Assembly (NCBI GenBank): GCA_011009095.1 | Contig: VTPC01008672.1 | Span: 1 to 64,000, forward strand | DNA: 64,000 nucleotides | DNA from: Ignelater luminosus | Lineage: Eukaryota > Arthropoda > Insecta > Coleoptera > Elateridae | Direction: 5' to 3' | In this document: piece by piece, positions 25,701 to 40,700 of the stretch | Layout: each line of letters begins with the position of its first letter | Position numbering within the stretch: the first letter of the stretch is position 1 | Translations under genes and position numbers: made by a program | Notes under the pieces: model-generated | What the model saw: only the letters and a program-made list of their open reading frames with translations | What the model was told of the DNA's origin: nothing | The model's database searches: none

Positions 25701-28700
25701 CACGGTATTCAATAAAATCAGCATGTTAAAGTTGTGTAAAACGGACTCGTTTATTAACCAATGAGGATGAAGGTCAAGCTGTCCCTATCATTTCCTAAGC
25801 TTTATTCTTATTTGATTTAGACTATAGTGCTAGTTTTATGCGTATACTGTGTCACAGCTAGAACGGAACATAGGCTTTTTTCTTTTTGTTTTAGTTAAAT
25901 TTTTAAGTAATGAAGACTATAATTTCTTTAACCTAAATAACTCTAAATAGAGAGAGACGTAATTAATATGCATTAAAATGCATTATTGTTACTTTTATTT
26001 ATGCATAGGAATATCTTAATGTTACAATGAACTAAATTCTATACAATCAATACTTAATAGTTTATACATCTTTGAAGATACCTCTTCATTCTTTTATGTA
26101 AACTGTTATAATTTACTTTCGTACGTGTTCAATCTATATATAATTGATTTTTGAAATGTGGAGATGACATACAGATATCACATGAGGATTACCTTGAATA
26201 TTAGATGTGAGAGAGATGCCTACTTATTCGTCTGCTTTTATTGATAAAATGTTACCAACAAAAAATTTCTGGTACTTATACATACATCAAAGTTTACAAA
26301 TGATGAGAAACAGTGATGACACCGATAATCTGTTTACGCGTGACCCGCTTAAAAAGCACTTTTCGATACACAAACGATCACCCAAACGGGACCACATGTA
26401 GCGTGAACATGAGCTACAGCATTCGAATAAATCGAATGCTTTGTATTGAGTATAATGTAATTAATGCCCCGCGGCGTTATCTGTAATTCAACCACTTGTC
26501 AAATCCCACATCCATATATTTTTGTCACGTAAAATAAAAAAATACAACACATTGATAGAACACATAAATTTGATATTCGAATTTATTTTTGATGACGAGG
26601 ATTTCAGTTTTCAACTATTGCTTACCTAAGAATAGCAATATCGATATTTTGATGTGGATTAAGTGTGATTTTGCCTTTATAGTAAATAAACATAAAACTT
26701 AACCTTTACCAAATAAGGAATTTCCCAAAATAGATGCGTAGAGTTTATTGTTAACATAAAACAGGTTTCAATTTATTGAAAATTTTCAATCAATGAAAAG
26801 CAACATATGTTACTTGTCTCCGTTTGGCATTTAGGGATTCTGAAAGTGGGATCTTGCCAAGTTTCACAGTTGTTCAACCAACCGCAAACATGACGCCATC
26901 CTCGCAACCCCTTGCACAGTTTCCAACATCACGCACAAGTTTTCCAAGTCACTCCACTTCCAAACTTAACGCCTTATGTAAAATTAAAGCGCTTCACATG
27001 AAATTAGTTACTTTGATGCTAAAGTTGTAGTTAACGGTTTAGATTATTTATAATTTCAGTACATTTCTTGATGGCTACGGAATTGTGTAGGTAAGTACAA
27101 GAAGTTTTTAAAACATCATATACAATTTAACACTGAACGGTAATTACCAATGTTAATTTTATCTATATAAAACAATGAAAGGGAAACATGAGCGGTGTCT
27201 AGAGAACGAGGGTTGGTGTGAATGACAAGGGGTGAACGCAGATCGCTTTCACGCGGATTTGCACTCTCTATCGCAGCCGCTGATCCTTGCCGGGCCTGAA
27301 CGCCGTTAATGGGGATTGGCGGCTCCGTAAATAGAGCGGCATTGAGCCTTCTTACCCGCGAAACTCCCTCAAGATATGTCGAGAACTTGTATAGACGTCT
27401 TACAAAGTCTTTTCATTTGACGTTTTGCAGTTCGGTTTTATTCTTGATAAAAATTTTCAAGATAAGCGTTTAATTATTTATGGCAGCAGCTGTGAATGAA
27501 GTAGAATCCAAGTTAATATCGCGATTCGTTTTGGGCAATTGTAATATTCATAATTTAAATTGTTGAAATTGAAAACGTTCACTGAAATATGTAAAAACTA
27601 ATGTTTAGATCAGCAATTAATATTCTGAATAAAGCAGCAATTAAATAAAGTAATTCTTTTCTAGTTACTTATTTCTATTTTAAATTATTATCCTGTCAAT
27701 CAAAACACAACTTAAGAATTTATATTTAATAATTTAAGAAGAATCTAAGAAGCCTCCGTTTATTTTTAGAAGAAATCTTTAATTTTGCTTTTTAACCATA
27801 AAATATTCATTGTTGAGAATTCCTTCAAGCAAGAAATAACTTCTAGAAGCACTTTTTTGACTATAGAACATCTAAGACCGGCCAAAATTCTCATGCGACA
27901 TTACAGCTTTCAGAAACGATCATCTTCACTTGCGTTAAGCTAAATGTTGTAATTGCTTGATAGAGAATTGTATGCAGAACGGTTTCTTCTACAATGGTAA
28001 ATGCTGATTGGTAGATTCGATACTCTCTACCTTATATCAGCAATTCATGAAATAAGCCAGGACAACATTAATGATTCAGTGTAAGTTGGGCTTGGTATCA
28101 AATTTCTAGCATACAGAATTGGTTCCAAAGCACATTTTAAAAACAATTTTTAGCACGATACCTTTTGAAAAGCCTTTTTCCAAAGTATGTTGTTATTTTT
28201 TTATATGACCTAACACGTCACCGTCATTTTTAAATAACCAGTTTTCCAAGAAATCTGAAATCATCAGTATAATGAACTTATTAGACTTTAAAAACAAATA
28301 TTTTTGTTTAATACCAGTTTGGGAAAAGTTCACGAGTTCACAATAATAAAAAATCATTATTTACTGCAAACCATACTTTAAAATATGTATTCTGACGAGA
28401 TTTTCAATGTAATATTCGCTGTAAGTGACAACATTTATTAGGCAACAAAGGAAAATAACGTAGTACATACATGTAGACTAGCAGATCTACTTTAGGAAAT
28501 TGCTGAAAGTTTTTTTTAAGGAGTAGGTATACAGTACATTCTTTCCTGCTACCTTTTCGTTCGTAACTTCAGCATTATTGGGAACACAAAATGTAGCTTT
28601 TTGCAACAAATTAGATCCTTTTGTGTAGAATATATGCGTCAACTTCTATTATAAATCTTTTAAAAGATATTACAAGATGGCAACTGTTCGTAGTTTTCAA

Positions 28701-31700
28701 ACGTAGCTGCGGAAGTTCACCTTTCGGCTTAGCGTGTGAAGCAACATTCTGTCTATGATTAATAGCAACCTTAATCTAACCTACTACGCCTGCACGAGTA
28801 ACCAAACGTATTTACCTGATGAAATTTCGAAACGGTGAAATATACCTAATTTATTTTTTGTTTTAAACAAAATTTTGTTAGTTTTCAATTTGTCTGTATA
28901 ATGGGTTTCTATGAAAAATTAGTTTTAAAACAGAAATTAATTTAGGCATTTTCATAAAATGTTTATTAATCCCTTTTTTTATTTGCACTATAATAGAATT
29001 GCAATACTATTTTAGCAGTGGTTATTACATTTATTTTTAAATTATGTACAAGTAGATATTATTAGTTTATCTTAACCCAACATTCAACATTGAAATAGAA
29101 TTCTTAGATACGAAAATGATTTAAGACTGTTATACTAAATTTTGATTTATCCTCAAAGAAGAAAGTTTTTATTAATTCTAAATAATTTATTGTTCGAAAA
29201 ATTGAGTATCTCTTATCAAATCATTGACTCCTTTTTACACTGATAGTCATGAATGAACATTTGTATCAAACTATTGTATCAATGTTCCATATCTGTTCAT
29301 TACAAAAACTGTAAATACAACTGCATCGAAAGTTTCGGATACTTTCCACCAGCAATTGTACGCACCTCATAGCGCACAGGTCCTCAGAATATTACAGATT
29401 TTCAGCTAGCTCTATGTTCCATTTACTTGTAGACCATTCTAATAAGTGTTTTTCTAAACAGTAATTTTAGAAAGAAACAGCTGTAATAATATTGTACCAG
29501 GGTAGTAAATCTTGGTTTCCTTTAGTTTTTAAAAGAAGATGATTTGCATACTTCGCATTGTACCAAAGTCTGATCTTGCATTTCTACAGTTGAATCATTC
29601 TTTCCTCTACATCTGATTGTTTTTGATTTGTAAGTAACTACTTCCGAGCCGTCTACTCTAACATAAGCGTTGACTGTTTCTACAATGGGCATTACAAGCC
29701 ATGGCAAATTAAGAAGAAAAAGCATTGAAAGAAAGGTTTTGATAAATATTGTCAACAACCGTAACGACTATCATCCATCTCTATCACTTACTGGTCTGTA
29801 TGGTCCAGGATGTTTACTATTTCGATTTTGACCTGACTTGATTCAGCGACACTTGGCGTAGCCAAAAGCCACTTGCAGTATTCTTGTCAGACTTGAAAGT
29901 CTTACTCTTTTTAGAGGTCTAACCAACCGAAACAACACAGTCGGCTCCAAAATCAAACCAATGCTTAGAAACCTACTCTGCTTTGGGGTTGTAATCCTTT
30001 CAATTAAGTATGATAGTATTCTTTACAGAATCCAGAAGGCTATTTCGACTAACCAGCTAGAACTCAACCGATTAAAAAACCTCATTTAAAGCCTAAGCTG
30101 TAGAACTCAACTGTCAACGTCATCTTTTGACATAGAACTACGAGTAAAGCCACTTTAGTGTCTTGTAACTTTTCTCTGCGCACATAGCTACAGAGTAATT
30201 CTGTTTTTCTAATTTTTTAGAAAATTACCACGAGATGAGAAATTATGTTTTGTACTGCCATTCTAAACAGGTAACAGGTTAACAGTCTAACCTTCTAGCG
30301 GTGCCCCCGCCTCCGCTCAATCAGCAATGCCGGAAGCTTTTTGGTGCTGACGTGCTTTCATTACATACGAAAGAATCTAAAAGAAAAGAATTAGTTGCAG
30401 ATGCGCATATACGTTTAAGTTAGTTATATTAAAAACTGTATGACTCCCGCTGATGCTGTACTTTACCTTCAGAATCACAATGAGAAGTGCGGGGATGCAG
30501 CCGGATATTCCTCCTATAAATGTATATCCAGGATTCCTAATTCCATTCCTTATTGTTTCTACAAATGAAGTGTAATAAAAGTAATACTTATTATGCCGAG
30601 ATCATCAGTTCCAATGCAATCAGCATCATCATCATGATCTTCCTAGAGAAAAGCAGCGGCATTGTAGAACCTATATATATGTAACTTCGCTTCGATTAGA
30701 TGTATATAAAATTGTTAGTTATGAGTTTGCAATGCACGAAAAAATTCTGCAGAAGTCACTATAAGGACCTTGCAAATGGAATCTTTAACTTGGAGGTTCA
30801 TCACAAATATCTCCTGGTTGTTACAGTATCACACCAACACCAACTACAAGATCATAGGTGTTTGATATATTTTTAAGAGAGGAACATAATGTAAGCTTGC
30901 GGAAAAGGGACGCAATGATACTTAATTGTACGACTGTGCAAGAATCAACTTCACACTTTATCAGCCAGTTTCGCTGCAAGTTATTACTTATTCACATCAC
31001 CCTCACTAAAATGGCCAGTGGCGTAGTCAGCATCCAACGATTAATTCAAGGGCTGACTATTACCACTAAGGTTTTCGGTGGTTTTTGTTAGAGGTTAAAG
31101 CAAATACCGAAACTGTATTTCTCATGGACTAGTTACAGGAACATTCATCAGGGTAACATTGCTCATTATCAGTCAACTTCCCTCCACCGCTAAAAAGAGA
31201 AACCACTCGCCGCAATGAAGGAAACAATATTATCAAAGACCAGCTGCCGCCACAACGACATCCAGTTGCTGTTTCATATACGTATGGTCTATCCATCCGA
31301 GTTTTGCATTTATTGCCAAGCGATGCTCCGATGTGATTGTCGGCGCGTAAAACTCTCAGACTGATTTCTATATTTCGATAAGCATAACTAAACAGGAGGT
31401 TTTTTCTATAACGGCCAGCATTAGTTAATAGTAGCAGTAGGCACATGCATATCCTGAGCCTTTAGACATGGTTCTAGTTGCTGTACAGTCTGCGACATTA
31501 GTAATGAGACTCGAGAATGGATTTAAACACAACATAATCTTGAGAAAACACGGTTTCATGCCAATAATACGTTGCCATTTATCTGCGGCATTATCGATCG
31601 GCGGCCTGGAACCTCGTTCTCTCAAGTTTGTGTTGTGTTTAAATCCATTCTCAAGTCGCATTACTAATGTCGCAGACTGTACATGAGATCCGTCTGGGTT

Positions 31701-34700
31701 TGAACGCTGCTTGGTCGTTCTTTCTGCACTTTTTATGTATGAACCGCAGACATCGACTATCTCTCTTTGATTCTCCTTTCCTCCACCGTGCCCAAAAATT
31801 ATAAAATTCACTTGTTTTTGGTGCAGAAATGACTTTGAGAATGAGAATATTGGTAAAATTTGCAAGATTGTTCAATTTCGACAAGTCAGCAACAAATTAC
31901 AAATTAATTGGTTGATTGTGGAAATGTAAAAGCAGTTATTTATGGAAGAGTAGCTTCTTCTGGAGGCTGCTGACCTGAAAGTTTTGAGAACATGAGCGAT
32001 TTTATAAATTGCCTAGTGAAAACACGAAGCTCTGATGCTGTACGGTACAATAATGGGTAATAATCCACTGAAAGTCAATTTACATTCAAACTTTGCTAGA
32101 TGACGTTGTCAATATTAATTGATGACACCAAGTTCAATTACAGTATTGCTATTTGTGGCTTCATTTGTTTATTTATAGTGATTTTACCTGTCTGAACAAA
32201 ACCGAAGTTTTAATTTTGGTTTGTCGAGTGTCTGCACGTACTGTAAATGGTGTAGAGCGTGTATAGAGTAAAAATAATTTTAAATAGACACTTAACTATC
32301 AAGAGAGGACAATAAACAAACAAATCAAGATATGTGGTAGAAAGCTGATTATTTAATAAACTTATAGGATTAATTCACTGCATATAATACATTTCTTCTT
32401 TCAGTATGTTGCAATGCAAATTTAAAGATTTTTGTTTTAATAATCTGCCAAAAATAAAATATTTGTCAATTTTTCGAACTTTCTACAGGAATAAGCAATA
32501 TGAATTTAAAACATAGATAAATTAGGTGACTTTTTAATAGAGTCCACTTGCACAGAAAAAAGTTTAAGATTCTTATTTGAAACCGTACTGCTGTTATTTC
32601 AGCAGAAGAACAACGATAATTTTATTGAAAGTGAAAGAGGTTATCTCACCTTATTAAAACGGGTGTAGAATTTTCAGAATTTCTCTGTTAACTTTTACTA
32701 CACGAATAATTGAGCATCCATTGTCATGAATTTGTATGTAGGTCAAATCGATCTTGTATTTTTGCCTTTTCTACAATTTTTCAATAATAGTGATACATAG
32801 TGATACTGCCTTGCAAAGTGAAAAAGCCCTGACTCGAAGAATAAACAAAGCTGAGTTTAGGGTGGCGCTGAATTCTTTGCCCTAAAATCTGTTTGCATGC
32901 CAAGCTAGAATGCCTAAACTTTGAAGATAAATAATAATTAAGTCTAATTAAAATTAAAATGCGAAGAAACCCAAACACATTTCACTCAATATCTTAAAAC
33001 CGTGATTTTCGGAGTTAGGACCTTTTTGTTTTGCAGGGCAGCATAGTAAATTATTACTTTGCAAAAGACTAGGAGAATATGCAAAATTCTGTTTCTTAAT
33101 ACTAACTATTTAATGCTGTAAACAAGTAAGAAGGAGTTACGATCTTCAAACTAAAAAATGGGAATTTTCGTCTGATTGGGCATTGCTTGTACAAACAAAC
33201 AAAATGTAACAGGCTTTTGCTGCACATCACATTTTTATTTAAGCTTATTAATGTTTCATGTTATGATACACACTGGCATTTGTCAGAAATTAGAACGCAT
33301 CGATGTGACGCGTCGAGAAAGCTGTTATTGAAGTAGGTAGTCCTTGATTTTTATTACGAACGTGAAAAAAGTTTTGTATGCAATTCGTGAGTAAAGTTAC
33401 TTTCCTTCTCGTGAAAAAAAGATACACTTTACTCACTTGTTGCATAAATAACTATTTATGTTATTTGAACATATTGTAGAAAAATGGAAAAACTTCACGA
33501 TCTCGGTTTTTCTGTGCTTTTCAAACAGCATGTTATTTCTCAGACTCCGACGGTTTCCAAGAAGTAACCAAATACCAGAAAAAGTTCTACAGCAATTCAG
33601 TTTTCAATTTATTAAAGATCTTAGAATCTAGTTAAGGTTTGTTAAATATCTTAAAATGTCGAAAACGATAGTTTTTGCATTTTCTGTTTTTACTGCAATT
33701 AGATACAAAATACGTACCTGCCTAAACCCAAACAAAGTTTTCAGAAACTAGAACCAACAATATTACGATACGTTGTAATTACAAGGATTAACTTATCTAT
33801 AGTGCATGTTATGTTAAAGTCGCCATCAAAAGAAAAGAAATGTTTAAAATGTAAGTTCCCTTGATTCTAAGAAATTACAATAATATTAATTCAATGAAAG
33901 CAATACGTTATATCCACAGTGAAGTGTTTCAGAATTGAACATTATTATGGTTCAGAATCCTATTAAAGAAACTCATGATATACATTGCTATTCAGAGCGC
34001 TTTGCGTGTTTCTCGTTCAGGTACAGCTGCAGATCTTCAGAAAATATCTCATTTTCAAACTTGTGTCTGTGGCCATATAAAGCTACAGTTCGCATGAAAG
34101 CTGTCTGATGTGCTTCGCCCGGAGCTTACTTACTTATTGCTAGTCTTCTGTGTGAGTGGAGCTTTGAGCTTTTTGCGATGGAGCTTTCGCCACAGCGCAG
34201 CTGATAAAAAGCTTATTGAATCACATCACGGAATCTCTCTGTGGCAAATAAGCAACGGGAATGGAGAGAGTGATTACTCCTGCGAATCCGAGAGAGACAT
34301 TTTACAAAGGAATAGAGATGTATGGGTGCGACGAAGATGTATTTGCAGAGGCGGAACTCGCGTGGAATGAACACCGGGAGATTCAGATTTTCTGTTGTTT
34401 TAACCTGTTTGCTGTTTTATCTGGTAATACGGATTAGATAAGAGGGATTATTTAACGGTAATTTCATAAATTATTATTCTCACGTTTACAGGAATTTCTA
34501 ATTTCAACGTTTTAATAAGTGACTATGTTTATTTGGGATGATTTGATGACGTTTGCCATTTGCAACAATATTTAAGACAGTTATGAAAACATATCTTATC
34601 AATGTGTTGCTCATTCTTAACTTTGAAACGTATAAAAGGGTATTTACAAATGAAAGTAACTTAAAGTGAGCTGAATATACCTATGCAAAAAGGCAAAAAA

Positions 34701-37700
34701 ACCAATCAAGTTTAAAGTAACTCATTGTTATATTTGTTTACTTTTTATTTACTTCACTTATCAAATATCAGTGACTAAAGTATTTTGAAATTTATTTTTG
34801 ATACTGCAATTAACATTTTTTTAATCTCATTATTCAGAATTTTATTCCGGAAATTCCTTTTACACGAACATCCACTTTGAAATTATTAAAAAATGATTTA
34901 TTAGGTATATTATCCTTTTTGACGAACAACCCTTGTCTGGCTGGGATGTAGCGAGAAGTGAAGTAGTCTTGAGGCCGACGGTAGCACATCATCATTAATG
35001 AGCGGGGCTGATGCTCACAGCTGCGGGTTCACAGGGCTGTATTGCCCTCGGCCGGAGGCTGCAATCCCCGAACATCACCCGCACGACACATAGGTAGATA
35101 CGTTGTAGATCTAATTTATTGTCGGTGATGTGCTGCTGGATCGTTATTACGCAATATTTCTGTTACTGGGGTCGACTTCTCCATATGTAACGCGAACGAT
35201 ATTTCTCATGTTTTTCTCAATATCAGTATAAACACTTTTTATTGAAAGAAAACATGTTTGATCAGTCGTTATTTTAAGGTATAAGCTTGAACAGGATGAG
35301 CTATTTCGTAAATTGTAACTTCTGCACCTTATTTATTCCGTGCTACTAGCAATAAATGCTTGATAGAGTAATTAATAGACGTAAAGGGTAGATTTATTGA
35401 TTACTTACAATCATGATATTCCGGTAGAATTTAAAAATTAAGTTGTCGCCTCAGTATTATTATAGATTACTTAAATTAGATGTTTATTTATTGAGACTTC
35501 TGCTAGCAATTACCTATACATTACTACTCATTTACCATCAGTTAACTACCTACATAGATTCCTTTGGAGAAATCTTAACATCTACAAATCTCGTTGTTTG
35601 AAATACTTTTGTTATTAAAAGCAATATCATTTTCTTCACCAATATCATTTGTTTATTTATGTTATTTTAACATATTTATTGTTCTGTTGTAAATACAAAG
35701 CGGTTTCATTTTTATACAACGTTTGCAGAATATTTGATCACGTTTATTGTAAGAATCTTATAAGAAACTGTTTCCTCGCATACTTGACCCAGAATAAAAT
35801 TCGACTAAAATCAGCAAAAATGTTTATTATTATTAGAATACAACAAATACAGGAATGATTTGCTCGTTTCCGCTTGATGAATATTCTCTAGATTCTAGAT
35901 GCCCAAAAACGTTTATCAGTTATAGATAACTGTAAACATAGAAGTTTTGGCCAATGGATTACATGGATTGGGGGATACTTAATCTGCAGTGCAATTTTAT
36001 CTTCTTATGTCTTATGTCTATACGTCTTAATGTTTGAAAGTTTCAAGTGACAAAACTATGGCTAAGCTTTTTTTAAATCCTGATTTGCACATCAAGATTT
36101 GTACTGAATTCAAACACAGACAGGCGGTATCATGCACATGGTATAGTTACGACGGATTTTCGTTGATTAATCCGTCCGTCCATCCAAAAGAATGATCCAT
36201 TTTGAAGTTCTAGAAGAAGTCATACAGTTACAGCTAATCTTTTATTGTCAGCAACTTGAGAAATTATATGATTAGATTTAATGTAACCGATCTTCAATAA
36301 TTATCAACAAAAGTGATACTTTACGTACTGCGTTTCTCAGATAAAGCTCGTTTCAGATTCAAATGTTTTTTTAAGAAAAATCCAGCCTAACTTTGACATT
36401 CAAATATCATCTGTAAAGACCTTAATGGTAAACAGTTATTTCACGAAAAGGTTACTAAACAGTAACAGTGAAGACAGATAATTCCGAAATCTAAAATAAA
36501 TATGTGTATGTACGGTTAGAAAGGATCTTGTAAGCAGAGTACAAACAACCTCAGCAGAATCCCACAGTTGAGCTTCCTACATCAGCTACTGTTTAGTCTA
36601 ACTAAGACCCAAACTACAATTAATATTGCATGATTATCGATACCTATTGATATTATTTTTGTGAACTATTGTAAAAGTAGCAACTTTGTAGAGAAAAAAA
36701 AGAAGATGATCTCCAAACGGAATCAGCAAAATCTGAGAACAGCAGATTCTAATAAAATTTCCATAATTTTGGCAAGATTTTCTGGTATGCAATAAAACAT
36801 TAAATAAGAGAAAAACGTTTCTAGGGTGTTTCTGAGCACAGTGATTAAAGAGTACCTCTCATTACCCACTACAAGAAGTATTCATGCGCTGGCGTTTTCA
36901 ATGTGGAAAGTCAGGGCGTTTCTTGTTACCACAAAGCAAAATTACGGATCTGGAAATTTTAAGTCCATGAGAGAAAGCGAAAGTATACTATCATTTTCAG
37001 GTCAAATTCAGAAAATGATTGGTTCAAAGTTTCAAAAATCCTACTTCGAAAAACTTTTAATTGTTCTAACTCAAAAATGGTGAGAGAAAAAGGAAAAATT
37101 GATTAGAAAATTTTCAAGCTAAGTTAATAGTGTGCAAGTTTGTCAGCAATTCTGGAAATTATCAAACATTATTATGCTCTAGATGAATGTTTGTATGGAT
37201 CAGTAGTTGTCCTTTGAGATAATGAAAGTGAAGTTTCTCTAGATATTAGAATCTGATTAACTCGCAATCAGTACATTTCTTTGGTCTATGTATGTAAGTG
37301 TGAAATTGCTATAAGAGACATTTTCATTCTTTATTGTTTTGAGACTACGGAATGTTAAGCTTCGATATTTGATGCTTAAACAGTTTAATAATTACTAGGA
37401 GAAGGTTGATTTTCTAATATATCAAAGAATAAAGTCAAAAAATCTACCTTTCTAGATATGTAAACTTTGAATATCCGCTAAAATGAACTAATTGTAAGTA
37501 AGTATTCATATTAAAAGAATCGATTCGTACAGATACAATTAGACAATTGATACTGACAGAAAGAAAATTTATTTGTATGTCGTTTTGTCATGAAAGACGA
37601 CGTAGTTGGAGATAAACTTTTACTGTTGCAAAGGATAGGTATTTTGACACCCTTATCATCATGTTTCTCGATTGCTTATTTGATTTTCTGCAAGAAACTG

Positions 37701-40700
37701 CTGTTTAGAAACTCAGACATGAAACCATCAAAAATAGTGTCAAGATGGTATATATAATGAAAGACAAATGAAGATCGGTGGCTGAACTATTATTTAGCAG
37801 CACTGAAGCCAAGTTCGTGGAAAGTGTTTGAAAATAGACTTTTATAACGTTGAAATTTCAATTGATACTAGGTCACTAGAGAAGTGCTATCAAAGTAAAG
37901 TTGGCGTCACTAACAGAAAAGAGCTGAAAATCAGCGAAGAGCACAAAACTTTTGGAATTTTAGGTAGATCTTTCCTTTCTAACTATTTCTATATTATGAA
38001 CTGAATGTTTTCATTTTCACCAAACGTCTGTCGTAGTTTGTGAAGAGACAACTACTAGCATGTGATCGCGTTCTCACTCAAATCCTAAGTACGGCACCAT
38101 AAGAACCTTGTCAAAGACAATTTTTTTTACTACCCGAGTCGAAATTTAAGTCCTAGTTAGGCTCTGCTAAGATCTATTCGCTGCAGAGCATAAAGTACTT
38201 ACTTAGATCCTAAATAACATAGAAATTATGTTCTATTTAGGATCTGGTAAGTTTCGCTTTTCTCCAGTTTCAGCACTTATTTAGGTTCTCGTTAAAAACT
38301 CTCGCAGTACCTCATAGAGATTATTTAGACTCTATTTTAGAACCTATTAGGATCTTACTTAGTACTTAATCTTGTATAGTTAAAATAAATATTTTACATT
38401 GATTGGAAGAAGGAAGCGGAAAAAAGAAAAAAAAATCGAAACGAAATTTTAATTTTAAATTTTTGTAAATTTTAATTTAGTTTTGTAATTTTTAAGTTAT
38501 TTCTGCAATCAATTTTTTTTTCTTGGTATAAATAAAAAAATTTATAAATGATTATTACTACAATTATTATTATAACTTAAGTTTTATTTATCTTTTTAAA
38601 TTGTTCAAGTGCAACAAAGATACTACTAAAACAGAAAAAAGCTTAAAGTGTTTTTAAATGATCTATTGTGTGTTTAATTTTTTTCCCATAATTTCTTTTG
38701 TTACTTGTACATTTATTAACAAATAGCGTGAAATCTTTCTTGGAGATGATTTTTCCAGCAGCCTGATTTACCCAACCTTAAATTAAAAATTAACCATTAA
38801 TATATTTGACTGCATAAAAAAATATTTCAATCGATGTTTCTTAGATGATAGTTTCCCAGTCGTCTTTAGATGATGAATCAGTCGAAGTCTGAGGTTGTCT
38901 GGCTGTTAAATTAATTACTGCTATATTGGATTCATCAATATAAAATTTGCATCCAGGTGAAATTTCCTTCTGTAAAAAAAATTTATTATTTAACGGCATA
39001 GTAGAAATACAATATTGTAATGACATCATTTTTCAATTTTACAATATTTATGATAATACGTGAACCTAAACAAACACAATATTTATAATAAAGAAACAAA
39101 ACCTATAGTTTCTCTCATTTCTATAATTCTTGTTAAATTTTTATTGTGTTGATAACAAAACCTTTGAAACACTAGAATTCTTCATTGAGAAATGTTGACA
39201 ATATTGTTATTTGTTTTTATTTAAAATCAGAGGTCAGATTGTTATTCAGAAAAGGTAAATGTTTGCATTTCGTTAAGTTACCTTTTGTTGTCTGTTTATT
39301 ATTTGGAATAAAAATTTATTTTTTGTGTTTATTACTTCAATATTAATTGTAATCAAACTGATTTGCACATAAAAACGAATTTACTGCATTTTAACCCTAT
39401 TTCGACATATGACATTCGTTTGATAGAAGATTTTCTAGTGAGAAATGTGTAACTAGGAATAGTGACACTAACATAAATAAGTTTGGGGTATAACAGTGCA
39501 TGCAACTAAAACTCTAAACATTTGAAATGGATTGGAATTATAGAAGTGAGATATATGTACCTGAGATATCGATCGCCAAGCCGCCATATTAGTGACCATT
39601 TTTTTTGTTTTCACGTTAAATTTAACAGATCGTCAGCATGTACTGTCAACACCTTGAGATTTTATAAATGTATGCATATGTATTTACTTACCTCTAACGA
39701 GAAAAGTAGTACCACATTGAACACTATAAAAACTTCAAAATAACACACAATAAAATCAACATAACCACGTGCACATTGTTTTTTTCTTGTTGCTAACGTG
39801 TGCCAACAAAGTAGCTGGACAAATTATCAAGCTGAATAATCTAGTTGCATTGCTTCTTGATGGCATTAATATCGACTGTTTTTGTTTCTGTTTATGTAAA
39901 CTGTCATATATAGTTCATGGTGTTAATGTGATCATAATGAAAGTTGCAGCACAAAATAATTTACGTGAACGTATTTATAAGATGCTTGGACAGCACGATA
40001 AAAAGTATGTTTTACACCATTTTTTAGCCGAGAACATCAGCCGTAGTACAATTTACGCAATTTTTGCGAGATATGATGGTGGTTTATCATCTATTGGAAT
40101 TAAAAAACCTGGTCGTAAGTCAATTCTAAACAAAAGTAAATTGAAAAAACTTATAAGCGCCGCGAAGGAGCGCGTTGGAGCATCCAATCGTGCTTTGGCA
40201 AGAAAATTTAAAGTATCTAAAGAGACTGTTAGACGAAATTTAATGAAAATGGGTGTTAAATATCATAATAGAGTGACAGTGCCGCGTTACACCGAAAAAC
40301 AATTGCTGGAAAGTCCCAAACGATGTCGACTATTGAGAAGACGTTATTTCAAGGAAAATGTGACGTTGATTTTAGATGATGAAAAATACTTCACATTTGC
40401 ATGGAGCAATGGAGATCAAAATGCGGGGTTTTATACAGATGATATCAAGAATACACCAGAAGAGATCCGCTTTGCAGCTAAAGCTAAATTTGAGTCGAAA
40501 GTGCTTGTGTGGTGTGCAATATCCGTACATGGAATATCGCAATTGTATATCCAAGATTCCAAGGCTCCAGCTATTAATTGTGAGACATATATCCAGAAAT
40601 GCTTGGCCAAACTTAAGCGTTTTATTAATGAAAAACATGCTAATAATAAAATTATCTTCTGGCCAGACTTAGCCTCGAGTTATTATGCCAAAAAGACTAT

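Noticed and set aside
26824-27030. Ser/Thr/Pro-rich 68-codon frame in intron 3
   Set aside because: Non-ATG start, no splice sites in frame with dsf, and exon 3 joins exon 4 perfectly without it.
31425-31865. 146-codon minus-strand frame
   Set aside because: Most of it is the palindrome read on one strand, and the same peptide appears on the opposite strand. No start context or domain.
34110-34370. 86-codon frame with a hydrophobic, signal-like start
   Set aside because: It begins with GTG, not ATG, has no splice context and lies in intron 3 with no conserved motif.
36826-37083. 85-codon plus-strand frame
   Set aside because: It starts at a non-ATG codon and has no recognisable family. The length is compatible with chance.
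40372-40672. Frames on both strands within the DD37E gene
   Set aside because: They are alternative-frame shadows of the intact transposase.
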